This document shows positions 33,043 to 43,578 of a stretch of 64,000 nucleotides of DNA, piece by piece (position 1 is the stretch's first letter; each line of letters begins with the position of its first letter). The position numbers were made by a program, and so were the translations under genes. The stretch covers positions 1 through 64,000 of the forward strand of contig NZ_JAVFJJ010000008.1 in the NCBI RefSeq assembly GCF_030908245.1, given 5' to 3'. This stretch comes from Sinomonas sp. ASV322. GTDB lineage: Bacteria; Actinomycetota; Actinomycetes; Actinomycetales; Micrococcaceae. The notes beneath the pieces were generated by a model. The model ran no database searches. It had not been told where the DNA came from and saw only the letters and a list, made by a program, of their open reading frames with translations.

Positions 33043-34076
33043 TCAGAGCTTCCTGAGGTCGATCGGCGGGAGACCGTGCCACTCCGCGCGCATCCAGTCG
33101 AGCGCGGAGCGGAGGACTGCCTCCGCACCCTGGGTCGAATCCGCGAGCGCGCGGAGCGCGAACCCCGGCACAGCAAGGCGCGTGACCCCCACGAGCGGGC
33201 CCGCGGGAGGCGACGGACACCGCGCGGCGAGCAGCGCGCGGAGGGCGACGACGGCGCCGTCGTCCGCGCGCGGGTCGACGACGAGGAGCGAGCCGACGTG
33301 AGTTCGGCCGCCGAGCATGAGCGGGCCCGCCCCGCCCTCGCCGGGCCTGATCAGGAGGTTGTCCGCGACCGCAAGCCGCCCGCCCACCCGAACGCGGGTC
33401 ACGAGCGAGACCTCGTCGAAGCGGAACGGCTCGCCGTCCGGGGACCATCCGTGGGTGACGACCTCGGCGAGCGCGAGCGACGCGTCCGGCGCCATGTCCA
33501 CGAGCGTGTCCTGGCGGTAGCTCGCGTCGCGATAGGCGATGAGCGAGTCCGGCACAGACTCGAGCCGCGAGCGGGGGCCCAGCTCGAAGCGCTGCGTGGC
33601 CAGCGCGGGGCCCTGCGGGGTGCGGTAGACCTTTGTCGCGGATTGGGTCGTCAGGAGCGCCGACGCGCCCTCCTCGACCATGATCTCCGTCGCGTAGGCG
33701 TCGCCGCCGAGGTAGCCGCCACCGGGGTTGACGACCGTGAAAATCGGCTGGCCCGTGGCGTCCTCGTTCGGGCGGGCGGGCGGGGCATACGGGCGGGCGG
33801 GCGGGGCATAATAGGCGCGCAGCACGCGCAGAGACCCGACGTGGAACTGCTCGACGGCGGTGCTCCGCCCGCCCCGGCGCGCGATCCGGAGGCGAAGCTC
33901 GCCCGTCAGGGGAGGCGCCGCCGTCGTAGGCTCGCCCGGCTGCGCGTCGGGTCTCCCCGGCTGCTCGGCAGGTCTCCCCGGCTGCGCCGTCAGATCAGAA
34001 GGGTGCGCACCCGCCAGAGGTGACGGCACAAGATGAGGGGACCCGCCAGAGGTGACGGCGCAACCTGACAGCGCCG

Positions 34077-34080
<4 letters not shown>
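33043..34080 (-). CDS. ureD: Urease accessory protein UreD
   Basis: Scaffold protein that binds apo-urease with UreF and UreG for nickel insertion; 345 residues, longer than usual. The core starts near residue 60 ([21 protein letters not shown]) and contains the family motif [30 protein letters not shown] and [20 protein letters not shown]. The first 55 residues are a low-complexity extension with [19 protein letters not shown], and [13 protein letters not shown] interrupts the core. GTG start overlaps the ureG stop (GTGA). Last gene of the operon. Confidence 0.92.
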
Positions 34081-34691
<611 letters not shown>

Positions 34692-34701
34692 GGGGAGCCT
34701 C

Positions 34702-35472
34702 CTAGCTCATGAACATGCGCGCACGCTGGTGCTCGTGCCGCATCTGGTGGATTTCGAGGGCGGGCGCGGCGGCGCCGAAGGTCCGCTGGTCCGCGGCACG
34801 GGAGCGGTCGACGGCGGCGGGCACCTTCGCGCGCAGGGCGGCGAGGACGCGCTGGCCAGCTAGCTGTCCGAGGGGGATCGCGCGAACCGCGTTGTAGGCG
34901 AGCGACGTGAGCGTCGAGTAGAGATAGGCGCCGACGAGCGTCTCCTCGTCGAGGCCCTGGCCGGCGCCCGCGAGCGCAAAGGCGATCGCGTAGTGGCCCG
35001 CGCAGGCGCCGCCCGCCGTCGCCCGCGTGTACGCCTCGACACGCTCGGACGGGAACGAATCCCGCGCGATCTCGAGGAGTCGACGGCCCATCTTGAGGCT
35101 CGCGCCGCGGATCTGGGCCGGGACGAGAAGGGCCGTGAGCTCGGCGTCGAGTTCGACCAGCTCAGCTGCGGTCTCGGCGCGGCACGCCCGGCGGATGGCG
35201 ACGGCGTCGGTGTGCGTGAGCTGGGTCGCGAGGAAGCCCTCGAGCCACGCGAGGAGCGTCGCCTCGTCGTCGACCTCCCCGGTCTCGAGATATGCCTCGA
35301 GACCGAACGAGTGGCTGAACGCCCCGGTGGGCAGGGCGGAGTCGGCGAGCTGGAGAAGTACGGTGAGGGCGGGCGGGGAAGACGCAGCGAGGGCGGGCGG
35401 GGACATAGACGCAGCGAGGGCGGGCGGGGACATAGACGCAGCGAGGGCGGGCAGGGACATAGACGGAGCCAT
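34702..35472 (-). CDS. ureF: Urease accessory protein UreF with repeat extension
   Basis: GTPase-activating partner of UreG, 256 residues. The core begins at [32 protein letters not shown], followed by [12 protein letters not shown] and the C-terminal [13 protein letters not shown] tail. The first 36 residues consist of four copies of ALAAS(MSPP), encoded by 27-bp DNA repeats that start immediately after the ATG. ATG 35472 overlaps the ureE stop (TGATG). Confidence 0.92.
   Translation of the reverse strand: MAPSMSLPALAASMSPPALAASMSPPALAASSPPALTVLLQLADSALPTGAFSHSFGLEAYLETGEVDDEATLLAWLEGFLATQLTHTDAVAIRRACRAETAAELVELDAELTALLVPAQIRGASLKMGRRLLEIARDSFPSERVEAYTRATAGGACAGHYAIAFALAGAGQGLDEETLVGAYLYSTLTSLAYNAVRAIPLGQLAGQRVLAALRAKVPAAVDRSRAADQRTFGAAAPALEIHQMRHEHQRARMFMS
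35365..35469. repeat. 27-bp tandem repeats at the ureF 5' end
   Basis: Units at 35389-35415 and 35416-35442 are identical; 35443-35469 differs by two bases and 35365-35388 lacks three. They encode ALAASMSPP units right after the ureF start codon. In-frame length, so copy-number change would not break the gene. Confidence 0.88.
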
Positions 35473-35981
35473 CAGTGCGTGTGTTCGGCGTGGCGGAACG
35501 GCACGGCCATGACGCGCTCCTCGCGCGTGTACGGGACGCCGTGCCGGTCGAGGAAGTCCCGCACGGTGTGGTCGTACTGGCACACCATGACGTCCTGACC
35601 GGCCGCGCGGCCGAACTCGCTCTCTGCGCCGAAGAACTGGGCCTGGAGATGCCGGTTCCCGAGCGAGTGCGCCGTAAAGAGCGCCTCGCCGACCGTGCGG
35701 GGGGCGATGACGAGGACGTCCGTGGCCTCGACGGAGACGACGATGAGGTTGCCGCGCGTCGTCCCTTCGGGAGGTTGGGCGGCGAGGATGTCCCCGTCGC
35801 GCAGGTCCGCCGCTCCGGGCGAGAGCCGGATGCCGATCTCCGTCCCGTGGTCGGTGCGGACCCGCTGGATGCGCTTTGCGAGGTCCGCGCTCGGCAGGAC
35901 GACCCGCTCGCGATGGTGACCTTCGTACGCGCCGGCGGCGTCGGCGTCGTGCAGGTTGCCGAGGATTTCGGTGACGATCAT
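35472..35981 (-). CDS. ureE: Urease accessory metallochaperone UreE
   Basis: Nickel-binding chaperone, 169 residues. N-terminal domain with VVLPSADLAKRIQRVRTDHGTEIGIRL; C-terminal domain with LGNRHLQAQFF (the invariant His of the metal site at the dimer interface) and MVCQYDHTVRDFLDRHGVPY. The tail PFRHAEHTH is a short His-rich segment. GGGGAG before the ATG; 14 bp after the ureBC stop. Confidence 0.93.
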   Translation of the reverse strand: MIVTEILGNLHDADAAGAYEGHHRERVVLPSADLAKRIQRVRTDHGTEIGIRLSPGAADLRDGDILAAQPPEGTTRGNLIVVSVEATDVLVIAPRTVGEALFTAHSLGNRHLQAQFFGAESEFGRAAGQDVMVCQYDHTVRDFLDRHGVPYTREERVMAVPFRHAEHTH

Positions 35982-35995
35982 GGGGCTCCCCAGAC

Positions 35996-38284
35996 TCAGA
36001 ACAAGAAGTAACGCTGCGTGAGCGGCAGGGTCTCGACGGGCTCGCACGTGGCCAGTTCGCCGTCGACCGTGACCTCGTAGGTCTCGGGGTCGACCTCGAG
36101 GTGGGGCGTCTCGCCGTTGAACGGAAGATCCGCCTTCCGGAGGGAGCGAATCCCACCGACCGCACGGATCTGCTTGCGGAGGCCGAGTCGCTCGGGCACG
36201 CCGGCCTCGATTGCAGCCTTCGACAGGAACGTGATCGACGAGCTCTCGACGCTTCGCCCGTACGCGGCCCAGGCCATACGCAGGGTCTGCGGCTGCGGCG
36301 TCGGGATGGACGCGTTGGGGTCGCCCATGACGGAGTTCGCGATCGTGCCGCCCTTGACGACGAGGTCCGGCTTGGCGCCGAAGAACGCCGGATCCCACAG
36401 CACGAGGTCGGCGAACTTGCCCACTTCGACCGAACCCACCGAGTCCGCGATGCCCTGCGCGATCGCGGGGTTGATCGTGTACTTCGCGACGTAGCGCTTG
36501 ATGCGGAAGTTGTCCGCGGGGCCCGCGTCCGCGCCGCCACGGGCCGACGGCGCGAGCGCCCCCCGCTGCGCCTTCATCTTGTCGGCGAGCTGCCACGTGC
36601 GGGTGATGACCTCGCCGATGCGCCCCATGGCCTGCGAGTCGCTCGACATGATCGAGAAGACGCCGAGGTCGTGGAGCACGTCCTCCGCCGCGATCGTCTC
36701 GGGGCGGATGCGCGAATCGGCGAACGCGACGTCCTCGGGGATCTGCGGACTCAGGTGGTGGCACACCATGAGCATGTCGAGGTGTTCCTCGGCCGTATTC
36801 CGCGTGAACGGGTTGGTGGGGTTGGTCGAGGACGGCAGGACGTTCGGCTGGCCCGCGATCGCGATGATGTCCGGCGCGTGGCCGCCGCCTGCGCCCTCGG
36901 TGTGGAACGTGTGGATCACGCGGCCGCCGATTGCGGCGATCGTGTCCTCGAGGAAGCCGCACTCGTTGAGCGTGTCCGTGTGGATCGCGATCTGCACGTC
37001 GTACTCGTCCGCGACGCGCAGCGAGGTGTCGATCGAGGAGTGCGTCGCGCCCCAGTCCTCGTGGATCTTGAGGCCGATCGCGCCCGCTTCGATCTGCTCG
37101 GCGAGCGGCTCCGTGCGGCTCGCGTGGCCCTTGCCCAGGAAGCCGAAGTTCATCGGGAGCCCCTCGGCGGCCTCGAGCATGCGCGAGATGTGCCACGCGC
37201 CCGGGGTGACCGTCGTCGCCTTCGTCCCCTCGGCCGGGCCCGTGCCGCCGCCGATCATCGTCGTGATGCCGGACGCGAGCGCCGTCGGCACCTGTTCGGG
37301 CGAGATGAAGTGGATATGCGTATCGATGCCGCCCGCCGTGAGGATCTTCCGCTCCCCCGCGATGATCTCGGTCGACGCGCCGACCACGATGTCCACGCCG
37401 TCCTGCACGAGCGGGTTGCCTGCCTTGCCGATGGCGAAGATGTGCCCGTCGCGGAGCGCGACATCCGCCTTGTAGATGCCCGTGTAGTCGACGATGAGCG
37501 CATTCGTGATGACGGTGTCGGGGACCTCAGGCCCCTCGCCGCCAGAGTCGCCGCTGCGCGTGACCCGCCCGTTCTGGCCCATCCCGTCGCGCAGCACCTT
37601 GCCGCCGCCGAAGACCACTTCCTCGCCATACGTCGTGAGGTCGCGCTCGACCTCGGCGAAGAGGCCCGTGTCCCCGAGGCGCACGCGATCGCCCGTCGTC
37701 GGGCCGTAGAGCTGGGCGTACTGGGCCCGCGGGATCGCGCGGTTCGGCAGCGGCTCGCGGCTTCCGGCCGGACCAGCGGACGACGGCGGGACGTCGCCTC
37801 CCGGGGCGACCTCGGCGCCACCCGCGGTGACCTCGGCGCCACCCGGGGCGACCTCGGCGCCACCCGCGGTGACCTCGGCGCCACCCGCGGTGACCTCGGC
37901 GCCACCCGGGGCGACCTCGGCGCCACCCGCGGTGACCTCGGCGAGAGTGTCGAGCGGCCCGTCGGTGAGGTTCCGCAGCCCGTACACCTCGCGCGCGCCC
38001 CCGAGCGGGACGAGACGAACCGTCTTTCGATCGCCGGGCTCGAAGCGCACCGCAGTGCCCGCGGGGATGTCGAGGCGTCGGCCCCGTGCGGCGTCGCGGT
38101 CAAAGTCGAGCGCCTTGTTCGCCTCGGCGAAGTGGTAGTGGGAGCCGACCTGGACGGGACGATCGCCCGTGTTCGTGACGTCGAGCTCGGTCACGGGTCG
38201 GCCCGCGTTGAGCACGATCTCGCCTGCGGCGGGGATGGTCTGGCCCGGAACGAAAGCGGGGACCGGCAGGTTCTGGTCTTCCAT
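35996..38284 (-). CDS. ureBC: Fused urease beta-alpha subunit UreBC
   Basis: Urea amidohydrolase structural protein, 762 residues, one uninterrupted frame. Residues 1-113 are UreB (beta): PGEI-like [31 protein letters not shown]. Residues 115-163 are seven 7-residue units AEV(TA/AP)GG. Residues 184-762 are UreC (alpha) of normal length: [10 protein letters not shown] (Ni ligands), [12 protein letters not shown] (carbamylated Lys), [26 protein letters not shown], flap MVCHHLS, and [13 protein letters not shown] (Asp ligand), ending RYFLF. All active-site residues are present. Beta-alpha fusion is rare; separate ureB and ureC are usual. The gamma subunit is separate (ureA, 9 bp upstream). Confidence 0.95.
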   Translation of the reverse strand: MEDQNLPVPAFVPGQTIPAAGEIVLNAGRPVTELDVTNTGDRPVQVGSHYHFAEANKALDFDRDAARGRRLDIPAGTAVRFEPGDRKTVRLVPLGGAREVYGLRNLTDGPLDTLAEVTAGGAEVAPGGAEVTAGGAEVTAGGAEVAPGGAEVTAGGAEVAPGGDVPPSSAGPAGSREPLPNRAIPRAQYAQLYGPTTGDRVRLGDTGLFAEVERDLTTYGEEVVFGGGKVLRDGMGQNGRVTRSGDSGGEGPEVPDTVITNALIVDYTGIYKADVALRDGHIFAIGKAGNPLVQDGVDIVVGASTEIIAGERKILTAGGIDTHIHFISPEQVPTALASGITTMIGGGTGPAEGTKATTVTPGAWHISRMLEAAEGLPMNFGFLGKGHASRTEPLAEQIEAGAIGLKIHEDWGATHSSIDTSLRVADEYDVQIAIHTDTLNECGFLEDTIAAIGGRVIHTFHTEGAGGGHAPDIIAIAGQPNVLPSSTNPTNPFTRNTAEEHLDMLMVCHHLSPQIPEDVAFADSRIRPETIAAEDVLHDLGVFSIMSSDSQAMGRIGEVITRTWQLADKMKAQRGALAPSARGGADAGPADNFRIKRYVAKYTINPAIAQGIADSVGSVEVGKFADLVLWDPAFFGAKPDLVVKGGTIANSVMGDPNASIPTPQPQTLRMAWAAYGRSVESSSITFLSKAAIEAGVPERLGLRKQIRAVGGIRSLRKADLPFNGETPHLEVDPETYEVTVDGELATCEPVETLPLTQRYFLF
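37796..37942. repeat. Seven 21-bp tandem repeats encoding the UreB-UreC linker
   Basis: 147 bp made of seven 21-bp units in two alternating versions (GCGGTGACCTCGGCGCCACC and GGGGCGACCTCGGCGCCACC patterns on the plus strand), encoding AEVTAGG or AEVAPGG. It lies exactly at the domain boundary. Not CRISPR: no spacers. Confidence 0.93.
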
Positions 38285-38293
38285 CGCGGACTC

Positions 38294-38596
38294 CTAGCGG
38301 ATCGGCTCGTGGACGGTCACGAGCTTCGTGCCGTCGGGGAACGTGGCTTCGATCTGGACGTCGTGGATCATCTCCGGCACGCCCTCCATGACATCGTCGC
38401 GGGAGAGGATCGTCGTGCCCCAGCCCATGAGCTCGGCGACCGAGCGGCCGTCGCGGGCACCCTCGATGAGCTCGTAGCTGATGATCGCGACCGCCTCGGG
38501 GTAGTTGAGCTTGAGCCCGCGCGCCTGCCGCCTCCTCGCGAGATCGGCGGCGACGACGATCATGAGCTTCTCCTGTTCGCGCGGGCTGAGCCTCAT
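38294..38596 (-). CDS. ureA: Urease gamma subunit UreA
   Basis: Structural gamma subunit, 100 residues, standard length: [66 protein letters not shown] and the C-terminal [15 protein letters not shown] are all canonical. GAGGAGAAGG precedes the ATG. First gene of the operon; divergent from the amino-sugar operon with 181 bp between start codons. Confidence 0.97.
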   Translation of the reverse strand: MRLSPREQEKLMIVVAADLARRRQARGLKLNYPEAVAIISYELIEGARDGRSVAELMGWGTTILSRDDVMEGVPEMIHDVQIEATFPDGTKLVTVHEPIR

Positions 38597-38702
38597 GCCT
38601 TCTCCTCACGTAGGGACGACGTCATTGGCGATGCTAGGCGGCTCATGTTACCCGCGTGTTTCTGGGAAACCCGCGGGAAGGGCCGGACTGCCAAAGAGAC
38701 TC

Positions 38703-38727
38703 TTGGCATGCACACGTTTGCATGCCA
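38703..38727. promoter_or_regulatory. LacI-type operator before the amino-sugar operon
   Basis: TGGCATGCA (38704-38712) and TGCATGCCA (38719-38727) flank CACGTT: 22 of 24 bases are symmetric with a central CG, the hallmark of LacI-family operators. TTGGCA (38703-38708) overlaps it and resembles a -35 box. It is 51 bp before the SSS transporter ATG and is probably bound by the LacI protein encoded at 43579. Confidence 0.8.
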
Positions 38728-38777
38728 GCATTTTCGCTATTCCCAGTCTTTGGACTGCGCACTCGAAGGAGAGATCT

Positions 38778-40328
38778 ATGCACGTGCTCGACTGGCTCGT
38801 CCTGGGCGCCTACTTCCTCGTCATGGTGTGGATCGGCTGGTTCGCCAAGAGGCGGGTCAAGAACGCGGCCGACTTCTTCACGGCCGGCGGGAAGATGCCG
38901 TGGTGGCTGTCCGGCATCTCGCACCACATGTCGGGGTATTCGGCCGCGGTCTTCGTCGGCTACGCCGCCCTCTGCTACACGACCGGATTCGCGGTCTACG
39001 TGTGGTGGGCCATCAGCATTACCCTCGCCTGCCTCGTCGGTTCGTGGCTCTTCGCGCCGCGCTGGGCCCGGCTGCGGCAGCGGCTCAACGTCATCTCACC
39101 GCTCGAATACCTCTCGATCCGGTACGGCCTGCCCGCGCAGCAGGTCCTGGCCTGGTCCGGGACGGCGCTCAAGATCTTCGACGTCGCCGCGAAGTGGGCC
39201 GCGAGCGCCATCCTGCTGAACGCGTTCGCGGGCGTCCCGCTGCTCTGGGGCGTCATGATCGTGGGCGGGGTGACGCTGATTTACTCGACGATCGGCGGAC
39301 TGTGGGCCGACGCCCTGACCGACTTCGGGCAGTTCGCGATCCAGCTCGTGGCCGGGATCGCGCTGCTCGTGGCGACGATCGCGAAGCTCGGCGGCGTCTC
39401 CTCGATCGTCGACGTGTGGGGCAAGCTCCCGGCGTCGCACTCGTCGCCGTTCGCGGGGAACCTCACCGTGGGCTTCTTCCTCGCCTACTGCCTCATCAAC
39501 ACGGTCTCGTACAACGGCGGGACGTGGAACCTCGCGCAGCGCTTCATCTCCGCGCCCACGGGCTCGGCGGCGCGGCGCTCGATCCTGCTCTCTGCGGGGC
39601 TGTACCTCGTGTGGCCGCTCGTCTTGTTCTTCCCGATGTGGGCCGCCCCGGTGCTCCTGCCGAACCTCGCCCACCCGGACGAGTCGTACGCGCTGCTCAC
39701 GCAGAGCCTCCTGCCCGCCGGGCTCGTCGGGCTCGTCCTCGCCGGCCTGTTCTCGCACACGATGGCCATGACCTCGTCCGACGCGAACGCGATCGCCGCC
39801 GTCGTGACCCGCGACATCATCCCGGCGTTGCGAGGAAAGCGGGCCCCGCTATCGGGCCGCGTCGAACTGGCCGTGGGACGCCTCGCCACCTTCCTGTTCA
39901 TCGGCCTGTCTATGGCCATCGCGCTCACGTCCGATTCGTTCGGCGGCGTCCTCGGCCTCCTCATCACGTGGTTCGGAGCGCTCGTGGGTCCCGTCGCGAT
40001 CCCGATGCTCCTCGGAATGCTCAAGCCGTTCCGCCGGTGCGGCTCGGTCGCGGCGCTCGGCTCGTGGGCCGCGGGGCTCGTGGTCTTCGCGATCACCAAA
40101 TACGTCCTCGCGGGCCAGATTGCGGCGCTCGGCGCCAACGGCGCGGCCGTGAGCGTCGCGGCGCCGATCCTCGCGTCCGTGCTCGTGTTCCTCGTCGCGG
40201 GACTCGTCGTCCCGCAGGGCATGCCAGCCTCGGACGCCCTCATCGCCTCGCTCGACGCCGACCTGCCCGAGGCGGAGGCGCGGCCCGGCGGCGCCGGCGA
40301 ACCTGTCGGCACGGGGGCGCGCGCATGA
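38778..40328 (+). CDS. Sodium:solute symporter (SSS family)
   Basis: Na+-coupled uptake carrier, 516 residues, with about 13 membrane helices. Family landmarks: FFTAGGKMPWWLSGISHHMSGYSA near residue 35, PLEYLSIRYG, the motif IYSTIGGLWADALTDFGQF, and AGLFSHTMAMTSSDANAIAAVVTRD. SSS members carry sialic acid, sugars, proline and others; the genes co-transcribed here (AGE epimerase, NagB, NagA) point to an N-acetylated amino sugar. GAAGGAGAG precedes the ATG; the stop overlaps the next start (ATGA). Promoter carries the LacI operator. Confidence 0.9.
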   Translation: MHVLDWLVLGAYFLVMVWIGWFAKRRVKNAADFFTAGGKMPWWLSGISHHMSGYSAAVFVGYAALCYTTGFAVYVWWAISITLACLVGSWLFAPRWARLRQRLNVISPLEYLSIRYGLPAQQVLAWSGTALKIFDVAAKWAASAILLNAFAGVPLLWGVMIVGGVTLIYSTIGGLWADALTDFGQFAIQLVAGIALLVATIAKLGGVSSIVDVWGKLPASHSSPFAGNLTVGFFLAYCLINTVSYNGGTWNLAQRFISAPTGSAARRSILLSAGLYLVWPLVLFFPMWAAPVLLPNLAHPDESYALLTQSLLPAGLVGLVLAGLFSHTMAMTSSDANAIAAVVTRDIIPALRGKRAPLSGRVELAVGRLATFLFIGLSMAIALTSDSFGGVLGLLITWFGALVGPVAIPMLLGMLKPFRRCGSVAALGSWAAGLVVFAITKYVLAGQIAALGANGAAVSVAAPILASVLVFLVAGLVVPQGMPASDALIASLDADLPEAEARPGGAGEPVGTGARA

Positions 40329-41650
40329 CGGTCGACGCGCGGGATCACCTTGAGAACGTCGTCCTGCCGTGGTGGGACCGAGAGGCGGCGGACGACGCGC
40401 GGGGCGGCGTCTTCACGTGCTTCGACAACCGCGGCCGTCTCCTCTCCCAGGACAAGCTCACGTGGTCGCAGGGGCGATGGGCGTGGCTCTGCGCCGAGCT
40501 CTCGCTCGACGCCGAGTCGGGCAACCTCTCCGTTGATCCTGAGCTGTGGGCGGCGCGCTCGAACGCGACGGCCGGCTTCGTCCGCAACCACGCGCTGCGG
40601 CCCGATGGAAGTACACGGTTCCGGGTCGCGGGCGACGGCGCGGCGCCGGCCGAGCCGGGGAACGCCGAGCCGCGGAGCGGCGAGCCGGGGAACGCCGAGC
40701 CGCGGAGCGGCGAGCCGGGGAACGCCGAGCCGCGGAGCGCCGAACGGATGAACGAAGAGAGCGTCTTCGCGGACCTCTTCGCGGCGCTCGGCCTCGCGGG
40801 GGCCGCGGGCCTCCCCGGCCCGGACGACGGTCACCGCGCGTCGCTGCGGGCTGACGCCGCGGCGATCCTCGCCTCCGCACACGCCCGGATCTCCGCTGGA
40901 ACGGCCCAGACCGAGCCATATCCGGTTCCCGCGGGTTTCACGGACCTCGCCTCGCCGATGCTCCTTCTGCACGTGGCCTCGGAAGCTCAGCGCGCCGGCG
41001 TGGCCGGCGCGCGCGAGGTGGCTGCGGCGGCCCACGAACTCCTCGTCGGCCGCCGGGGCATGCTCGGCCCGGGCCGCTGGTGGGAGTACCGCCCCTCCGG
41101 CCTCGCGGACGAGGACACCCTGGTAGCCCGCCACGTGACCCCGGGCCACCTCCTCGAGCTCGCGTGGATGCTCGTGCACGCCGAACGAGTGGACCGTTCC
41201 CTCGCCGCGCCCGGCTGGCTGCCGGACCTCGCGCTAGCCGCCCTCGAATGCGGCTGGGACGCCGAGCACGGCGGCATGCTGCGGTACGCGGACCGCGCCG
41301 GTGGCCGGCCCGAGGGCCGTTCGCTCCCCGGTGACCGGTACGAAGCTCTGGTCCGCGAAACGTGGAGCACCAAGCTCTGGTGGGTCCACGTCGAGGCACT
41401 CTACGCAGCGCGGCTCTTCGCGGAAACGACGGGCGACCCACGCTTCGCGCGCTGGGCCGAGCGGCTCGCGGACTACACGTTCGCGACGTTCCCCGACCCC
41501 GAGGGCCGCGAGTGGATCCAGATCCGCGACCGGGCCGGAGGCCCCCTCGACGCCGTCGTGGCGCTCCCCGTCAAGGACCCGTTCCACATCGCCCGGGCCC
41601 TCCTGCTCCTCAACCGACTCGACGCCAACGCGTCAGCGACCCTTCGATGA
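40325..41650 (+). CDS. AGE-family epimerase/isomerase
   Basis: N-acylglucosamine 2-epimerase family, (alpha/alpha)6-barrel enzyme, 441 residues. Starts HLENVVLPWWDREAADDARGGVF; the active-site region includes LTWSQGRWAWLCAELS, HVTPGHLLELAWML (catalytic His in PGHxLE), and ETWSTKLWWVHVEALYA with KLWWVH. Residues 109-141 hold three GEPGNAEPRS repeats in a surface insertion. Probably interconverts N-acetylmannosamine and N-acetylglucosamine, or a related 2-epimer pair, before NagA and NagB act. Overlaps both neighbours by 4 nt. Confidence 0.87.
   Translation: MTVDARDHLENVVLPWWDREAADDARGGVFTCFDNRGRLLSQDKLTWSQGRWAWLCAELSLDAESGNLSVDPELWAARSNATAGFVRNHALRPDGSTRFRVAGDGAAPAEPGNAEPRSGEPGNAEPRSGEPGNAEPRSAERMNEESVFADLFAALGLAGAAGLPGPDDGHRASLRADAAAILASAHARISAGTAQTEPYPVPAGFTDLASPMLLLHVASEAQRAGVAGAREVAAAAHELLVGRRGMLGPGRWWEYRPSGLADEDTLVARHVTPGHLLELAWMLVHAERVDRSLAAPGWLPDLALAALECGWDAEHGGMLRYADRAGGRPEGRSLPGDRYEALVRETWSTKLWWVHVEALYAARLFAETTGDPRFARWAERLADYTFATFPDPEGREWIQIRDRAGGPLDAVVALPVKDPFHIARALLLLNRLDANASATLR
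40651..40740. repeat. Three 30-bp tandem repeats inside the epimerase gene
   Basis: Units 40651-40680, 40681-40710 and 40711-40740 are identical except for the last base of the third. Each encodes GEPGNAEPRS in frame. Inserted between barrel helices, probably a disordered loop. Confidence 0.92.
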
Positions 41651-41676
41651 ACACAGAACCACCACTGAAAGAGACC

Positions 41677-42399
41677 ATGCGCATTCATTCCTTCCCGACG
41701 CCCCTCGCCCTCGGACAGGCCTGCGGGGCCCAGGCAGCGAGCCTGCTCGCGGAGCGGCTCGACTCCCCCGGAACCGCGCGCGTCATGCTCGCCGCCGCAC
41801 CGAGCCAGCAGCACACGCTCGAGGCGCTCCGCTCCGCCGATCTGGACTTCTCCCGCATCGAGTTCTTCCACATGGACGACTATCTGGGCCTCCCCCTCGC
41901 GGCGCCGCAGGCGTTTGGCAACTGGCTCGACCGCGTCCTGTTCTCCCATGTCACGCCCGCGGCGTTCCACCGTATCGACCCGAGCCGCGACCCCGAGGCG
42001 GAGGCCGCCCGCTACAGTTCAGTCATGGGCTCCGACGACTTCGACGTGACCCTCTGCGGCCTCGGCGTCAACGGCCACCTCGCGTTCAACGATCCGCCCG
42101 CCGATCTCGACGACCCGCTGGCCGCCCGGCCGGTCCGGATGGACGAGGCCTCGCGCCGCCAGCAGCTCGACGAGGGCCATTTCCCGACGCTCGAGGACGT
42201 CCCGACGGACGCGATCACCGTGACGATTCCCCGACTCCTTCGCGCGCGCCACGTGCTCGTCTCCGTGCCCGGCGCCGCCAAGCGCCAGGCCGTCCAGGAC
42301 ACGCTCACCGAACCGGTCTCGGGGGCGCACCCCGGCACGGCGCTCCGGAACCACCCCGAGGTCGATCTCTACCTCGACGCCGAATCGGACCCTCGATGA
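41677..42399 (+). CDS. nagB: Glucosamine-6-phosphate deaminase NagB
   Basis: Converts glucosamine-6-phosphate to fructose-6-phosphate and ammonia; 240 residues from ATG 41677. Family landmarks: FSRIEFFHMDDYLGLP (catalytic Asp region MDDYL), FDVTLCGLGVNGHLAFNDPP (GxGxNGHxAFNxP), and RHVLVSVPGAAKRQAVQDTL. The frame also starts at 41647, overlapping the epimerase stop; 41677 is preferred because AAAGAG precedes it and MRIHSFPTPLALG is a normal family N-terminus. Overlaps nagA by 4 nt. Confidence 0.92.
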   Translation: MRIHSFPTPLALGQACGAQAASLLAERLDSPGTARVMLAAAPSQQHTLEALRSADLDFSRIEFFHMDDYLGLPLAAPQAFGNWLDRVLFSHVTPAAFHRIDPSRDPEAEAARYSSVMGSDDFDVTLCGLGVNGHLAFNDPPADLDDPLAARPVRMDEASRRQQLDEGHFPTLEDVPTDAITVTIPRLLRARHVLVSVPGAAKRQAVQDTLTEPVSGAHPGTALRNHPEVDLYLDAESDPR

Positions 42400-43547
42400 C
42401 GGCACCCGCCCGCGGAGCCGTGCGGGGCCGCGACCTCGCGACGGGCGGCCTCCTCGAGATCGAGCACGACGGCGGGGTCATCAGTTCCGTGCGCCGGCTC
42501 GGCTCGGGCGCGTCCGACGTCCCGTTCCTCGCGCCGGGCTTCGTGGACCTCCAGGTCAACGGCTTCGCAGGCCACGACGTCAATGGACCAGACTCGTCCG
42601 CCGAAGAGGTCGCCGCCATCACGGCGGCCCTCGCCCGCACGGGTGTCACGACGTGGCTCCCCACGATCATCACGGCGAGCGAAGAGCAGATCGTGCACAG
42701 CCTTCGGGCCGTCGCGGAGGCCCGCGCGGCCGACCCGACTGTGGCGGCCGCGATCCCCGGGGTCCACGTCGAGGGGCCGTTCATCTCCGAGGTCGAGGGG
42801 GCTCGCGGGGTCCACGACCCGGCGCAGATCAGGCCGCTCGATCCCGCCGAGGTCCGGCGCTGGGAGACGCCCGGCGCGCCGCTCGAGATCCTCACGGTCT
42901 CGCCCCACGGGCCGGACGCCCCCGAGCGGATCGCCGAGATCACGGCCCTCGGGATCTCGGTCGCGATCGGCCACACGCACGCCACGGCGGACGAGGTCCG
43001 CGCGGCGGCGGACGCTGGCGCGAGCCTCTCGACCCATCTCGGCAACGGCATGCCGAGCCTCATCCCGCGGCATCCCAACGCGATCTGGGCCCAGCTCGCC
43101 GACGATCGCCTCGCCGCGGGACTCATCGCCGATGGCCACCACCTCCCGGCGGACACGCTCACGTCGATGCTGCGCGCCAAGCCCTCGCAGGGCGCGTTCC
43201 TCGTCTCCGACGCGACCGCCCTCGCGGGCTGCGCTCCGGGGACGTACACCGCTCCGGTGGGCGGCGCCGTCGTCCTCGATGCGGACGGAAGGCTCTCGGC
43301 GGCGGGGACGGGCTATCTCGCGGGGGCCGCCCTGGGTCTTGCGGAGGGCGTCCGCCTGGCCGCGTTGGCCGCCGGGATCGGGCTCGCGGCCGCGGTCCGC
43401 CTCGCGACCATCAATCCCGCGCGCCAGCTTCGCCGGGCCCGCCCCGGGCTCGGGTCCCTCACCGTCGGCGCCCCGGCGGACTGTGTCCTCCTCGACGGGA
43501 CGGGCCACGTCGTCGAGGTCGTACAGGGCGGGCGAACCGTCGCATGA
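42396..43547 (+). CDS. nagA: N-acetylglucosamine-6-phosphate deacetylase NagA
   Basis: Metal-dependent amidohydrolase removing acetate from GlcNAc-6-phosphate, 383 residues. LAPGFVDLQVNGFAGHDVNG starts the barrel; IPGVHVEGPFISEVEGARGVHD carries the HxEGP metal ligand, VAIGHTHATADEVR and STHLGNGM the His ligands, and SDATALAGCAPG the catalytic Asp. C-terminal NPARQLRRARPGLGSLTVGAPADCVLLD is typical. Product is the substrate of NagB encoded just upstream. Confidence 0.94.
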   Translation: MTAPARGAVRGRDLATGGLLEIEHDGGVISSVRRLGSGASDVPFLAPGFVDLQVNGFAGHDVNGPDSSAEEVAAITAALARTGVTTWLPTIITASEEQIVHSLRAVAEARAADPTVAAAIPGVHVEGPFISEVEGARGVHDPAQIRPLDPAEVRRWETPGAPLEILTVSPHGPDAPERIAEITALGISVAIGHTHATADEVRAAADAGASLSTHLGNGMPSLIPRHPNAIWAQLADDRLAAGLIADGHHLPADTLTSMLRAKPSQGAFLVSDATALAGCAPGTYTAPVGGAVVLDADGRLSAAGTGYLAGAALGLAEGVRLAALAAGIGLAAAVRLATINPARQLRRARPGLGSLTVGAPADCVLLDGTGHVVEVVQGGRTVA

Positions 43548-43578
43548 CTGCCGCGCTCGGAGCGGACCGGGGGCGCGC

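Noticed and set aside
32949-33045. Small plus-strand protein beginning FNLRYSAGPPGPCVIYRDAL
   Set aside because: No stop before it enters ureD antisense, no ribosome-binding site; probably chance.
37796-37942. CRISPR-like repeats
   Set aside because: The 21-bp units are contiguous, have no spacers and encode the UreB-UreC linker in frame.
38285-38777. Urea transporter role for the SSS carrier because it adjoins urease
   Set aside because: It is on the opposite strand, overlapped with the amino-sugar genes and preceded by a LacI operator; no urea-carrier motif is evident.
36101-41650. An uninterrupted plus-strand frame of 1849 codons
   Set aside because: It runs antisense through the urease genes and is Arg/Asp/Val-rich with no domains; it then merges into the genuine epimerase frame at 40325. 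High GC makes such shadow frames common.
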